DNA from: Spirochaetaceae bacterium
GTDB lineage: Bacteria; Spirochaetota; Spirochaetia; CADAEX01
Assembly: GCA_009780675.1 (NCBI GenBank)
Contig: WQZP01000008.1
Coordinates: 29,116 to 93,115, forward strand
Direction: 5' to 3'
DNA length: 64,000 nt
Below are positions 1 through 8,224 of the stretch, piece after piece; positions within the stretch are counted from its first letter, which is position 1, and each line of letters starts with the position of its first letter. Both the position numbers and the translations under genes were made by a program. The notes below the pieces were generated by a model. The model searched no databases and was not told where the DNA came from. It was given only the letters and a program-made list of their open reading frames with translations.

Positions 1-544
1 CAGGGTTGCGTAAATCTTCAACAGTAGTTCCTGGATTAGCATTCATTATTTCCAACATTGGTACAAAGAAACCTGATGTTGAATTTGGATCAACAAAGCC
101 GAAAACCCTGCCTCTAAGATCTGTTAATGTTCTAATATCGCTGTCTGCTCTTACAAGTATCCAGGAATAGAAACCAGCTCTACCTCTATCGCCAAACGCA
201 GTGGGTGATGCCAAGGCTTCTGCAAATTCGCTTGCTAATACATATGTTACAGGTCCATGGAAAACAATATCTACTTCACCCCTTCGCTGAGCTTCCACTG
301 CAGCATAATAATCAGGAATAAATACGTCTGATACTGGAATCCCAAGTGCTTTACTCATAGCTTCTTCCAATAAAGTCCTGTATGGAGCTTGCGCTGGAAA
401 TGCCTGGTTTGGAAGGTAGCCTATCCGCAACTCTGTTACACTTCCACTTGTACCTGTACCCGCACATCCTGTGGTAAAAGCAAAAATACTAAAAATCGCA
501 ATGACCACTATAACTGTGGAAAAGCGTTTTTTCACAAAATTCAT
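1..544 (-). CDS. Phosphonate/phosphite-type ABC transporter substrate-binding lipoprotein (PhnD-like), 3' end cut by window
   Basis: The reading frame runs off the left edge of the window, so only about 181 N-terminal residues are visible. They begin with a charged stretch and a hydrophobic segment ending in FTTGC, a lipoprotein signal, then a Gly/Ser/Thr linker. The mature part (ELRIGYLPNQ, DYYAAVEAQRRGEVDIVFHGP, ILVRADSDIRTLTDLRGRVFGFVDPNSTSG) has the layout of periplasmic PhnD/PtxB-type binding proteins of the type 2 binding fold. It should capture an oxyanion or phosphonate and deliver it to an ABC permease, whose genes would lie further left. The start ATG is preceded by GGAGGTT at 548-554. 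The ligand cannot be set from the sequence. Confidence 0.85.
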   Translation of the reverse strand, partial: MNFVKKRFSTVIVVIAIFSIFAFTTGCAGTGTSGSVTELRIGYLPNQAFPAQAPYRTLLEEAMSKALGIPVSDVFIPDYYAAVEAQRRGEVDIVFHGPVTYVLASEFAEALASPTAFGDRGRAGFYSWILVRADSDIRTLTDLRGRVFGFVDPNSTSGFFVPMLEIMNANPGTTVEDLRNP

Positions 545-607
545 TCTAACCTCCGTTTTTTTAAAAAAATTAATTTCAATACTATATAAAAATAGTATTA
601 CATAAAA

Positions 608-636
608 ATTATCACACGGCATTTGGGAAAATACAA
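608..636 (-). promoter_or_regulatory. Sigma70-type promoter of the PhnD-like gene
   Basis: On the minus strand TTGTAT (631-636) and GATAAT (608-613) are separated by exactly 17 bases. They stand about 65 bases before the start codon of the PhnD-like gene. Confidence 0.6.
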
Positions 637-667
637 GAAATAATTTCCAGATTTCATTTTTTAAAAG

Positions 668-706
668 GTAAGGCTAATAATTAGCCTTACTATTAGCCCC
701 CCCCCC
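668..706. repeat. Ten-base-pair hairpin next to a run of ten C (G on the minus strand)
   Basis: GTAAGGCTAA (668-677) and TTAGCCTTAC (681-690) form a perfect hairpin with a 3-base loop. TATTAG and a run of ten C (697-706) follow. The homopolymer lies about 60 bp upstream of the -35 box of the PhnD-like promoter, so length change could alter promoter activity. The role is inferred; only the sequence is observed. Confidence 0.6.
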
Positions 707-1020
707 ATGCGTAAAGGATTTTAAAGAAAGCTCCATCCAGCAAAATTGTCAGTAGAGTATTTAGTGTTAAAAGGTTATAGATTCACAATAATAAAAAAAT
801 ATATTATATTTTATAAAGTTAAAAAAAGCATTGAAATAGTCTGTTTTTTGTATAGACATATAGATTGGATAAATATTTTAAACCAACCACTAAATAGCAG
901 TGAAAGCAACTGTGTTTTACAATATGTACGGGTGAAAAATATCAAGGCTTTTTAATTGGCTACAGTCCCAGATAATACAGAACAATAAGAATCCGGGATA
1001 AAAAAACAAGACAACCCTTT
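707..1020. other. Non-coding stretch before thrS
   Basis: AT-rich sequence with no convincing gene. The open frame at 746-955 has no ribosome binding site and no recognisable protein. I see no T-box leader, no clear promoter and no tRNA. Confidence 0.5.
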
Positions 1021-1034
1021 AAGGAGATATATAT

Positions 1035-2768
1035 ATGTCAGAAAAAAAACTAGATACAGTACGCCACTCTATGTCACATGTAATGGCAGAGGCTGTGCTC
1101 CAGATGTTTCCGGATGCAAAAATAGCAATAGGACCTGCCATTGAAAATGGCTTTTACTATGATTTTGATCTTTCAAGGTCATTAAAAGAAGAAGACCTTT
1201 TGGAAATAGAAGAGAGAATGAGGAAAATTATTGCAGCAAAAACAGACTTTGTATGCAAAGTTGTCTCAAAAGAAGAAGCATTAAAACTTTTCACAGGACA
1301 AGATTATAAGATAGAGCTTATAAAAAACCTTTCAGGGGATGAACAGATATCTGTTTATACGCAGGGAATTTTTACAGATTTGTGCAGGGGGCCTCATGTA
1401 AAAAATACATCAGAGCTTAATGCCCAGTCTTTTAAGCTCCTTTCAGTTGCCGGCGCATATTGGAGAGGCGATGAAAGCAGACCAATGCTTCAGAGGATAT
1501 ATGCAACAGCATGGGAAAATCCCAAAGATTTAAGGCTTCATCTCCAGCATATTGAAGAAATGGAAAAACGCGACCACAGAAAGCTTGGCAAAGAGCTTGA
1601 CCTTTTTTCTCTGCATGAAGAAGCAGGGGCTGGTCTTGTTTACTGGCACCCTAAAGGCTCGAGAATAAGAGTTGCCATAGAAAATTTCTGGAGAGATGAA
1701 CATCTTAAAAATGGATATGAAATGATTTTTTCTCCCCATGTCGGGAAATCGTGGTTGTGGGAAACTTCGAATCATCTTTATTTCTATAACGAAGGGATGT
1801 ATCCGCCAATGGTTATGGATAATGCAAACTATTATGCAAAACCAATGAATTGTCCGTTTCATATTATGATCTACAATAACAAAAAAAGATCTTACCGCGA
1901 GCTTCCGTGCAGATGGGCAGAACTGGGAACTGTTTACAGGTATGAGAAATCAGGTGTTCTTCACGGTCTTATGAGGGTACGCGGATTTACGCAGGACGAT
2001 GCGCACATATTTTGCACTCCTCAGCAGATGGAAGAAGAAATACTGACAGTTTTGCGCTTTAGCCTTAAGATGCTTAAGGGTTTTGGATTCAGTGAAATTA
2101 CTGCATACCTTTCAACAAAACCGGAAAAAAGTGTTGGGGAGCAGGAAAAGTGGGATGCAGCTACTGCATCTCTCAAAAAAGCAATAGAAGCAGAAAATCT
2201 TGAATATGAGATCGACGAAGGGGGCGGCGCTTTTTATGGTCCAAAAATTGATTTGAAAATAAAAGATGCAATGGGCCGTGCTTGGCAGCTTTCAACTGTA
2301 CAGTTTGATTTTAATGAACCTGAGCTTTTTAAAATGACTTATGTAGATAACGATGGAGCAGAGAAGCGGCCATACATGATTCACCGCGCTCTTTTGGGTT
2401 CTATCGAAAGATTTTTTGGAGTACTTATAGAGCACTATGCAGGGGCATTTCCTGTATGGCTTTCCCCTGTTCAAGCTGTGGTTATCCCTGTTGCGCCTGC
2501 TTTTGATGATTACGCGAAAAAAGTTGAAGAAGCATTTAAAGAAAAAATGATCCGGGTTGAGTCTGATTTAAGTGACCAAAGAATGAATGCGAAAATCAGA
2601 GATGCGCAGAATGAAAAAATTCCATACATGATTGTTTGCGGGGAAAAAGAGGTTGAAAGTAATTCTGTTTCCATAAGATTAAGAACAGGAACGCAAAAGA
2701 ATGCGATCCCGCTTGCAGAAGCAATCTCTTTTATAGAAAACAAAATTGCGAACAAAGAAGTTATTTAA
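1035..2768 (+). CDS. thrS: Threonyl-tRNA synthetase (short form without TGS domain)
   Basis: Charges tRNA-Thr with threonine in the cytoplasm. The 577-residue product starts directly in the editing (SAD) domain, with the zinc-type motif HSMSHVMAEA near residue 11 and an FTDLCRGPHV segment near residue 115. The class II catalytic core follows (RGFTQDDAHIFC, motif 3 near YMIHRALLGSIERFFG), then an anticodon-binding domain (PVQAVVIPVAPAF to the C-terminus). Most bacterial ThrRS are about 640 residues and begin with a TGS domain of ~60 residues, which is absent here. The start is supported by AAGGAG at 1021-1026, and no upstream in-frame coding was seen. The short form matches what I recall for treponemes. 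Confidence 0.96.
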   Translation: MSEKKLDTVRHSMSHVMAEAVLQMFPDAKIAIGPAIENGFYYDFDLSRSLKEEDLLEIEERMRKIIAAKTDFVCKVVSKEEALKLFTGQDYKIELIKNLSGDEQISVYTQGIFTDLCRGPHVKNTSELNAQSFKLLSVAGAYWRGDESRPMLQRIYATAWENPKDLRLHLQHIEEMEKRDHRKLGKELDLFSLHEEAGAGLVYWHPKGSRIRVAIENFWRDEHLKNGYEMIFSPHVGKSWLWETSNHLYFYNEGMYPPMVMDNANYYAKPMNCPFHIMIYNNKKRSYRELPCRWAELGTVYRYEKSGVLHGLMRVRGFTQDDAHIFCTPQQMEEEILTVLRFSLKMLKGFGFSEITAYLSTKPEKSVGEQEKWDAATASLKKAIEAENLEYEIDEGGGAFYGPKIDLKIKDAMGRAWQLSTVQFDFNEPELFKMTYVDNDGAEKRPYMIHRALLGSIERFFGVLIEHYAGAFPVWLSPVQAVVIPVAPAFDDYAKKVEEAFKEKMIRVESDLSDQRMNAKIRDAQNEKIPYMIVCGEKEVESNSVSIRLRTGTQKNAIPLAEAISFIENKIANKEVI

Positions 2769-2834
2769 GCAGTCTTGAAGGTGGCTAATGCAACATCGGC
2801 AACGTAATAAAAATAGTCCGGGCGTATGGCCTGC

Positions 2835-3641
2835 TTACAGATATTTTTTTATTGGGCCGCCTGTAACACGAGCGTGCAGCTCAACATAAGGCTTGATGGG
2901 ACTCATGTTAAGCTTTGGAAAAAGCACCTCTTCCACCTGGAAAAAGCCTGCATCAGACTTCATCTGTATTTCGATTTTTATTGGCTTTCCAGTTCCCTGC
3001 TTTATTACAAGGCTCTCGATAGCTGCTGAAGAATATTGGTGGATATCTCCCACTTTTGCGTCATGTGAGAGTAGGGCAGGGATCCTGGCTCTCCCTTTCT
3101 CCATGTCTGCGCCATCAGCAATGAGGATTATCCCTGCTTCGAGGCTGTTGACCTTGACGATCCCCATGTGTCCCACAATACACTCAATGCAAAGACCGCG
3201 CAGCAGAACCTGCTTGCGTATATCTTGCGGGTATAACATTTCCAGAAAGCGGCTCACTATTGGCAGGGCAAGAGGAACTCCCAGGTTTTCGTGGTTCATA
3301 CGCGTCACGCACATTCCAATATCGTGCATAAGCCCTGCCAGAATAAGCGCTGCGCGGGAGTCATCGTAGGAGCCTGCCCCTTCTTGCTCCAGGCTTAAAG
3401 GGATACCAGCCTCGTGGAGAAGCTCCGCAAGAGTGAGCGCATTGAGTACAACCTTGCGCATGTGGACAGGACCGTGGTCATTGTACTTGAGCCGCATAAT
3501 GGAAACCGCGTTTGCGCATTCCTGGTAAGCATTGAGCTCCGGGTCTTTCAGAATAACTTCTGCAAAATTCGTAAGGGAGCTTCCCTTTAATTTCTGGAGT
3601 ATGGCGCGTTCGATCGCTTCTTTTTTGGGTGATTTTGTCAT
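2835..3641 (-). CDS. HD-domain phosphohydrolase
   Basis: A predicted metal-dependent phosphohydrolase of the HD superfamily. Metal-binding positions can be seen in DHGPVHMRKV (residues ~57-66), LMHDIGM (the HD pair, ~105-111) and a later His in CIVGHMGIVKV. The C-terminal ~70 residues look like an extra beta-rich domain. The substrate is unknown. I choose the ATG at 3641 rather than the one at 3650, because a TATAAT -10 box (3649-3654) overlaps the upstream ATG. The gene therefore appears leaderless, and it has no Shine-Dalgarno. It is convergent with thrS, with only ~65 bp between the two stops. Confidence 0.85.
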   Translation of the reverse strand: MTKSPKKEAIERAILQKLKGSSLTNFAEVILKDPELNAYQECANAVSIMRLKYNDHGPVHMRKVVLNALTLAELLHEAGIPLSLEQEGAGSYDDSRAALILAGLMHDIGMCVTRMNHENLGVPLALPIVSRFLEMLYPQDIRKQVLLRGLCIECIVGHMGIVKVNSLEAGIILIADGADMEKGRARIPALLSHDAKVGDIHQYSSAAIESLVIKQGTGKPIKIEIQMKSDAGFFQVEEVLFPKLNMSPIKPYVELHARVTGGPIKKYL

Positions 3642-3648
3642 GGTCAGC

Positions 3649-3677
3649 ATTATAGAAAAATAAAGGGAAGAAGTAAA
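3649..3677 (-). promoter_or_regulatory. Promoter of the HD hydrolase, placing the start codon near +1
   Basis: Minus strand: TTTACT (3672-3677), 17-base spacer, TATAAT (3649-3654), then seven bases and ATG (3639-3641). This fixes the start of the HD gene and implies a leaderless mRNA. Confidence 0.6.
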
Positions 3678-3693
3678 TCATATTGCGCAAGTG

Positions 3694-3721
3694 TTGACAA
3701 AAAATCAGTTTCTGCTACAAT
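3694..3721 (+). promoter_or_regulatory. Promoter of mgtE
   Basis: Consensus TTGACA (3694-3699), 16-base spacer and TACAAT (3716-3721). Predicted start of transcription is near 3728, giving an untranslated leader of about 210 bases before mgtE. Confidence 0.75.
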
Positions 3722-3727
3722 AAAGAA

Positions 3728-3936
3728 ATCCAAATCAAGTACGGAGGTTATGGTGAGCTTGCGAAAAATTGACAACCCGGACAGCGACCCTTACAGTAGT
3801 AAGAACTATGCTGCGAGCTTACCAGAAACAGCCGCTTCCTGTCGCTAAAATGCGTATTTAAGCAAAAGTTTTTTCTGTAAAAGCTCTTATTGTCCGGTGT
3901 CCTTAAAATGTTCAGCGTAAGCCAAAGGATACCAAA
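3728..3936 (+). ncRNA. Structured mgtE leader RNA, candidate Mg2+-responsive switch of unknown class
   Basis: The long leader has strong pairing. Helix P1 joins 3751-3762 to 3813-3824 (12 bp with two G-U pairs). Inside it CTTAC/GTAAG (3790-3794/3799-3803) makes a small hairpin. CCGGACA (3777-3783) can pair with TGTCCGG (3891-3897). Next to it AGCGAC (3783-3788) can pair with GTCGCT (3841-3846). These two long-range pairings share base 3783 and are probably alternatives, as expected of a switch. It does not match the M-box sequence I know. AAGGAT at 3925-3930 is the likely ribosome site. Structure is read from complementarity; ligand control is inference. Confidence 0.5.
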
Positions 3937-5289
3937 ATGAAGAAAGAAGAAATTTTATCAACTATTACCGGCGGCCCTGCTGACACAACACAGCTAAAAG
4001 ACGTACTTTCCGAAGTGAACACCATGAATACTGCGGACATAGCCGAAGTTTTTGAAGATCTGCACGAGGGACAACTTATCCAGATGTTCAGAATTTTGCC
4101 CAAAGCCATTGCAGCAGATGTTTTCGCTTTTATGGACAGTGACCATCAGCAGCACATCATTGAAGCTCTTACCCATACAGAAATCAGCGAGATTATGGAC
4201 AAGTTATTCGTGGACGATGCCGTAGACTTTCTCGAAGAAATGCCAGCTAACGTAGTCAGGCGGGTATTGAAAAATGTTCAGAGAGAAAAGCGAAAAATAA
4301 TCAATCAGATTTTAAGGTATCCGGATGATTCAGCTGGCAGCATTATGACCACGGAGTTTGTGGATTTAAGCGAAGATGCCACAGTTAAAGAAGCCTTTGA
4401 TACTATCCGCAAAATCGGCCTTAACAGCGAGACCATATATAACTGTTATGTAATGCGCAAAGACAGGACGCTCGTGGGGGTGATCTCTGCAAAGACACTT
4501 ATGCTTTCCCGCCCCAGAGACCGTATCGGCGATATAATGGATACAAACGTTGTTTTTGCCTACACTACCGATGACCAGGAAACCATTGCTGACCAGTTCC
4601 AAAAATACGGTTTTTTGGCTATGCCTGTAGTTGATAAGGAAAAACGGCTGGTTGGCATTATTACTGTTGACGACATTGTAGATGTTATTATTGAGGAACA
4701 TACCGAAGACATTGAAAAGATGGCAGCTCTTGTCCCATCGGACGATCCATATCTTAAAACAAGTATTCTTCGACATTCAAAAAACCGTTTTGTGTGGATG
4801 CTAATCCTTATGCTTTCTGCGACCATAACAGGAACTATTATTTCAAGCTTTGAAGATGGACTGATGGTTCTCCCCATCCTTATGTCATTTATCCCTATGC
4901 TTATGAATACAGGGGGTATTGCAGGTTCTCAGTCATCAACCCTGATCGTTCGCGGTATGGCAGTAGGTGAAATAAATTTAAAAGATATTGCCATCGTATT
5001 ATGGAAGGAAATACGCATAGGAATGTTATGCGGACTTGGGCTTGGGCTGGTTAATTTTATTAGGGTTTTTATTATGAACAACCAGGATGTACTGCTTTGT
5101 CTTACCATAACCTTATCGTTGTTCTGTACGATTCTTATGGCAAAAACCGTTGGCAGTGTTCTCCCTATTTTCGCAAAACGCCTTAAAATTGACCCTGCTA
5201 TTATGTCAGCGCCACTACTCACCACTATAGTTGACGCAGTTTCGCTTATAATTTACTTTTCATTCGCAAAGATAATTTTTGGACTGTAA
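3937..5289 (+). CDS. mgtE: Magnesium transporter MgtE
   Basis: Imports Mg2+ (and possibly Co2+) as an inner-membrane homodimer. The order of parts is complete. An N-terminal helical superhelix domain covers residues ~20-125 (FEDLHEGQLIQMFRILPK, LDxLEEMPANVVRRVL type repeats). Two CBS domains follow (~130-255, with AGSIMTTEFVDLSEDATVKEA and VDDIVDVI). The membrane part has about five helices from ~285 to 450, including the conserved MNTGGIAGSQSSTLIVRG pore segment. The length of 450 matches the family. It stands alone behind a 210-base structured leader. Confidence 0.96.
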   Translation: MKKEEILSTITGGPADTTQLKDVLSEVNTMNTADIAEVFEDLHEGQLIQMFRILPKAIAADVFAFMDSDHQQHIIEALTHTEISEIMDKLFVDDAVDFLEEMPANVVRRVLKNVQREKRKIINQILRYPDDSAGSIMTTEFVDLSEDATVKEAFDTIRKIGLNSETIYNCYVMRKDRTLVGVISAKTLMLSRPRDRIGDIMDTNVVFAYTTDDQETIADQFQKYGFLAMPVVDKEKRLVGIITVDDIVDVIIEEHTEDIEKMAALVPSDDPYLKTSILRHSKNRFVWMLILMLSATITGTIISSFEDGLMVLPILMSFIPMLMNTGGIAGSQSSTLIVRGMAVGEINLKDIAIVLWKEIRIGMLCGLGLGLVNFIRVFIMNNQDVLLCLTITLSLFCTILMAKTVGSVLPIFAKRLKIDPAIMSAPLLTTIVDAVSLIIYFSFAKIIFGL

Positions 5290-5360
5290 ACCATTCTTAT
5301 ACAAGCAGTGTTTGGTAACAAACATTGTTTGGCGACTTTGACACAAAGCTTGCCTTTGAC

Positions 5361-5390
5361 TTGACAATATTTGCTTTTTATTATTAGAGT
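5361..5390 (+). promoter_or_regulatory. Promoter of pgsA, start codon close to +1
   Basis: TTGACA (5361-5366), 18-base spacer, TAGAGT (5385-5390), then ATG at 5397. No Shine-Dalgarno precedes the ATG, so the transcript is probably leaderless. The -10 match is only four of six. Confidence 0.45.
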
Positions 5391-5396
5391 TTTAGT

Positions 5397-5975
5397 ATGA
5401 GTTTGGCAAATATTTTAACAGCAAGCAGGATTGTGTTGTCTCCAGTTTTTCTGCTTATATTTTTTCTTCCTGAATATACAAAAACAAACCCTCTTGTGAT
5501 TGCAATAGTTTTATGGGTTCTGTTCATTTATATGGAACTATCAGACCTTTTTGATGGAATGGCTGCCCGTGCTACAAATACTGTTAGCGATTTAGGGAAA
5601 ATATTTGACCCTTTTGGGGATGTAATCAGCAGAATAACATATTTCTTGTGTTTTATGAAAATAGGAATAATGCCTGTTCTTGTTTTTGCCATAATAATGT
5701 ACAGGGAATTTATAATACTTTTTATAAGAATACTTGCCATGAAAAAAGGGTTTGCAATGGGCGCAAGGGTAGGGGGAAAGCTAAAAGCATGTAGCTATGC
5801 ATTGGCAGGGATTTTTGGCCTTCTTTATGTTTCTATTATAAGAACTGATTTGTTTATAGCATTTTCTGACCCAATTTTAGCTATTGCAAAGATTTTCTTC
5901 ATACTTTCAGCAGTTGCCGCGTTTTTATCCCTTGTAGATTATCTGCTTATGCTCAGGAAAAAGTTCTCCAAATAA
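5397..5975 (+). CDS. pgsA: CDP-alcohol phosphatidyltransferase (PgsA-like)
   Basis: Membrane enzyme that joins a CDP-activated lipid or alcohol to an acceptor; the closest family is CDP-diacylglycerol-glycerol-3-phosphate 3-phosphatidyltransferase. The signature D-x2-D-G-x2-A-R-x8-G-x3-D-x3-D is complete (DLFDGMAARATNTVSDLG then KIFDPFGD, residues ~49-75). Several hydrophobic helices surround it, and the length (192) suits PgsA. The exact acceptor is not proven; phosphatidylinositol- or phosphocholine-type transferases share the motif. It lies alone between mgtE and the oxidoreductase operon. Confidence 0.85.
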   Translation: MSLANILTASRIVLSPVFLLIFFLPEYTKTNPLVIAIVLWVLFIYMELSDLFDGMAARATNTVSDLGKIFDPFGDVISRITYFLCFMKIGIMPVLVFAIIMYREFIILFIRILAMKKGFAMGARVGGKLKACSYALAGIFGLLYVSIIRTDLFIAFSDPILAIAKIFFILSAVAAFLSLVDYLLMLRKKFSK

Positions 5976-6012
5976 ATAATAATGACCCCATTTTTAAGGC
6001 GTTGTATTACAA

Positions 6013-6030
6013 TTATACAAATTTGTATAA
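6013..6030. promoter_or_regulatory. Perfect 18-bp palindrome upstream of the oxidoreductase operon
   Basis: TTATACAAA followed by its exact reverse complement. It is 25 bp before the predicted -35 box, a fitting place for an activator site or for the end of the pgsA transcript. There is no T-run after it. Confidence 0.4.
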
Positions 6031-6054
6031 GTAGTGCATTTTTGGAAAAAGAAA

Positions 6055-6123
6055 TTGACTTATTTTGATAGAATTGGAACAATAAACTGAAATAAAAAAA
6101 ATGTGTTATATGTACATATAACA
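6055..6123 (+). promoter_or_regulatory. Promoter and 20-bp palindromic operator of the 2-oxoacid:ferredoxin oxidoreductase operon
   Basis: TTGACT (6055-6060), 17-base spacer, AACAAT (6078-6083). Just downstream of the expected start of transcription is a perfect 20-bp palindrome, TGTTATATGT plus its complement (6104-6123), in a position suited to repression. Confidence 0.5.
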
Positions 6124-6164
6124 ACTTAATCAAAAACAATCTAAAAACTAAAGGTGGTTCTGTT

Positions 6165-6743
6165 GTGTCAAAAATGGTAGAAATACGCTGGCATGGACGA
6201 GGTGGGCAAGGTGCTAAGACAGCATCACTGCTTTTAGCCGATGCTGCGTTCAACACTGGCAAATATGTGCAGGGTTTCCCTGAATACGGACCTGAACGCA
6301 TGGGTGCTCCCATATCTGCGTTCAATCGCATTAGCGAGGAGCGCACTACGCTGCACTCCAACATCTACGAACCCGATTATGTCGTTGTTGTAGATGCAAC
6401 GCTTTTGTCGGCAGTAGCGGTGACAAGCGGCCTTAAAAAAGAAGGCGCTATCATCATTAATTCCAATAAATCCCCTGCGGATTTAAAGCCTCTTTTGGAT
6501 GGCTACGAAGGCCGAGTCTACACTATAGACGCGGGCAAAATCTCCCAAGAGGAATTAGGCAGGAATTTCCCCAATACCCCTATGTTGGGTGCTGTGGTAA
6601 AGGTTAGCGGAGTTATCCCCGAAGATAAGTTCATCGCTGACATGGAGCAATCTTTTAAACATGCATTTGCCTCAAAAACTCAGGTAATTGAGGGCAATAT
6701 GAAGGCGTTAAAGCGCTCAATGCAGGAGGTAAAAGGACTATGA
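6165..6743 (+). CDS. porG: 2-oxoacid:ferredoxin oxidoreductase, gamma subunit
   Basis: Smallest catalytic-complex subunit of the anaerobic enzyme that converts pyruvate (or a related 2-oxoacid) and CoA to acyl-CoA, CO2 and reduced ferredoxin. The family pattern is clear: an N-terminal RWHGRGGQGAKTAS motif, the GFPEYGPERMGAPISAF segment and the NTPMLGAVVKVSG segment near residue 145. The start is the GTG at 6165 with AAGGTGG at 6151-6157. It is first of four genes in the order gamma-delta-alpha-beta, overlapping the next by 4 bases, so the four are translated together. Pyruvate as substrate is the likeliest; isovalerate-type enzymes cannot be excluded. Confidence 0.92.
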   Translation: MSKMVEIRWHGRGGQGAKTASLLLADAAFNTGKYVQGFPEYGPERMGAPISAFNRISEERTTLHSNIYEPDYVVVVDATLLSAVAVTSGLKKEGAIIINSNKSPADLKPLLDGYEGRVYTIDAGKISQEELGRNFPNTPMLGAVVKVSGVIPEDKFIADMEQSFKHAFASKTQVIEGNMKALKRSMQEVKGL

Positions 6744-7042
6744 TTTATGTAAAAGACGCATATTTAAATCTTTCTTGGAAAGAAATTGATCCGGGTGGGA
6801 CTATTCTCAAGGCAGGAACCTCACTGGAGATTAAAACTGGAGATTGGCGCATTATGATTCCGGGTTTTGTAGCAGAAAAGTGCAAGCAATGCTTGCTTTG
6901 CTTCCCTGTTTGTGCAGACAGCGCGATTCCTGTAAAGAATGAAAAACGCCTTGATTTTGAATTTAAGCACTGCAAAGGCTGCGGCGTATGCTATAAAGTT
7001 TGCCCATTTGGTGCGATTACTTTTGTAAAGGAGGATAAATAA
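6740..7042 (+). CDS. porD: 2-oxoacid:ferredoxin oxidoreductase, delta (ferredoxin) subunit
   Basis: A 100-residue electron-transfer subunit with two [4Fe-4S] motifs, CKQCLLCFPVC and CKGCGVCYKVC, each followed by a distant Cys-Pro-type closing ligand. It passes electrons from the thiamine-diphosphate centre to free ferredoxin. Its ATG overlaps the end of the gamma subunit gene and its stop overlaps the alpha subunit start. Confidence 0.95.
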   Translation: MIYVKDAYLNLSWKEIDPGGTILKAGTSLEIKTGDWRIMIPGFVAEKCKQCLLCFPVCADSAIPVKNEKRLDFEFKHCKGCGVCYKVCPFGAITFVKEDK

Positions 7043-8223
7043 TGGGAATTCGTGAAAGACTTGCTGGCAACGAAGCAGTTGCAATTGCCCTAAGGCAAAT
7101 AGATTTGGATGTTTTGCCTGCGTATCCTATAACGCCATCAACAGACGTTCCAATGTATTATTCACAATACGTAGCTGATGGTAAGGTTAAAACAGAGTTT
7201 GTAGCAGTAGAATCTGAACACAGTGCTATGTCTGCTTGTATTGCGGCAGCAGCTTGTGGTGGACGTACAGCTACCGCGACCTCCGGTCCTGGCCTTGCAC
7301 TCATGTGGGAGCTTCTCTACGTTGCTTCTGGTACCCGTGTGCCTATAACACTTGCTGTTATTAACCGCGCTATGAGTGCTCCTATTAACATAAACAACGA
7401 TCACAGCGACTCTATGGGCGCAAGAGATACTGGTTGGATACAACTCTACTCAGAGAACAATCAGGAAGCTTATGATAACCATATTATGGCATCACGCATT
7501 AGCGAACACAAAGATATAATGCTTCCAATCATGGTTTGTCAGGACGGTTTTATTACTTCTCACGCTATTGAAAACATTGAGCTCCTTGAAGATGATAAAG
7601 TAAAAGCATTTATTGGTGAATATAAACCAGCATGGTCGATGATCGCAGGCAAGCCTGTATCAGTAGGTCCACTGGATATTCCACAGTTCTATACAGAACA
7701 CGCATACCAGAGAGCGCAAGCTATGAAAAACTCCAAAAAGGTTATTCTGGACGTGTTTAAGGAATTTGGCGCTCTTACCGGACGCAAGTACGACCTCTTT
7801 GAGGAATACAAGATGGAAGATGCTGAAAGGGCTATTATTGTCCTCAATTCCAGCGCTGGAACTGCAAAATGTGCATGTGACGCTCTTCGTGCAAAGGGAG
7901 AAAAAGTAGGAGTTATTAAACTTCGCGTTTTCCGCCCATTTCCACTTGAAGAACTTGCAAAAGCTCTTTCCCATGTTAAAGCTGTTGCAGTTATGGATAA
8001 AGCAGAATGCTTCTCTGCAATTGGCGGGCCTGTTTTCGCAGATGTGCGCACTGCTTGCTATGACTTGGAAAAACGTCCACAAATTATCAATTACATTTAC
8101 GGTCTTGGTGGCCGCGATGTACGCCTTGAGGACTTTACATTTGTTTACAACAAGCTGGATGAGGTTGTCAAAACAGGAAAATCCGGTGAAATTTATCGCC
8201 ATCTCGGCGTGAGGGGGGTATAA
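7042..8223 (+). CDS. porA: 2-oxoacid:ferredoxin oxidoreductase, alpha subunit
   Basis: The 393-residue large subunit. An N-terminal pyrimidine-binding domain (AYPITPSTDVPMYYSQY, residues ~25-41; VESEHSAMSACIAAAACGGRTATATSGPGLALM, ~54-86) precedes a transketolase C-terminal-like domain from ~260 (AIIVLNSSAGTAKCACDALRAKG). The YPITPST and ATSGPG motifs are characteristic of this family. GGAGG stands just before the ATG. It is followed after one base by the beta subunit. Confidence 0.95.
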   Translation: MGIRERLAGNEAVAIALRQIDLDVLPAYPITPSTDVPMYYSQYVADGKVKTEFVAVESEHSAMSACIAAAACGGRTATATSGPGLALMWELLYVASGTRVPITLAVINRAMSAPININNDHSDSMGARDTGWIQLYSENNQEAYDNHIMASRISEHKDIMLPIMVCQDGFITSHAIENIELLEDDKVKAFIGEYKPAWSMIAGKPVSVGPLDIPQFYTEHAYQRAQAMKNSKKVILDVFKEFGALTGRKYDLFEEYKMEDAERAIIVLNSSAGTAKCACDALRAKGEKVGVIKLRVFRPFPLEELAKALSHVKAVAVMDKAECFSAIGGPVFADVRTACYDLEKRPQIINYIYGLGGRDVRLEDFTFVYNKLDEVVKTGKSGEIYRHLGVRGV

Positions 8224-8224
8224 G

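Noticed and set aside
746..955. Open reading frame of 69 codons between the PhnD-like gene and thrS
   Set aside because: No ribosome site, no protein-like composition and no family; the region is AT-rich spacer.
956..1034. T-box leader for thrS
   Set aside because: No specifier hairpin, T-box core or terminator could be seen in the short upstream sequence.
3728..3936. M-box (ykoK) riboswitch call for the mgtE leader
   Set aside because: The conserved M-box strings that I know are not present, so only an unknown structured leader is claimed.
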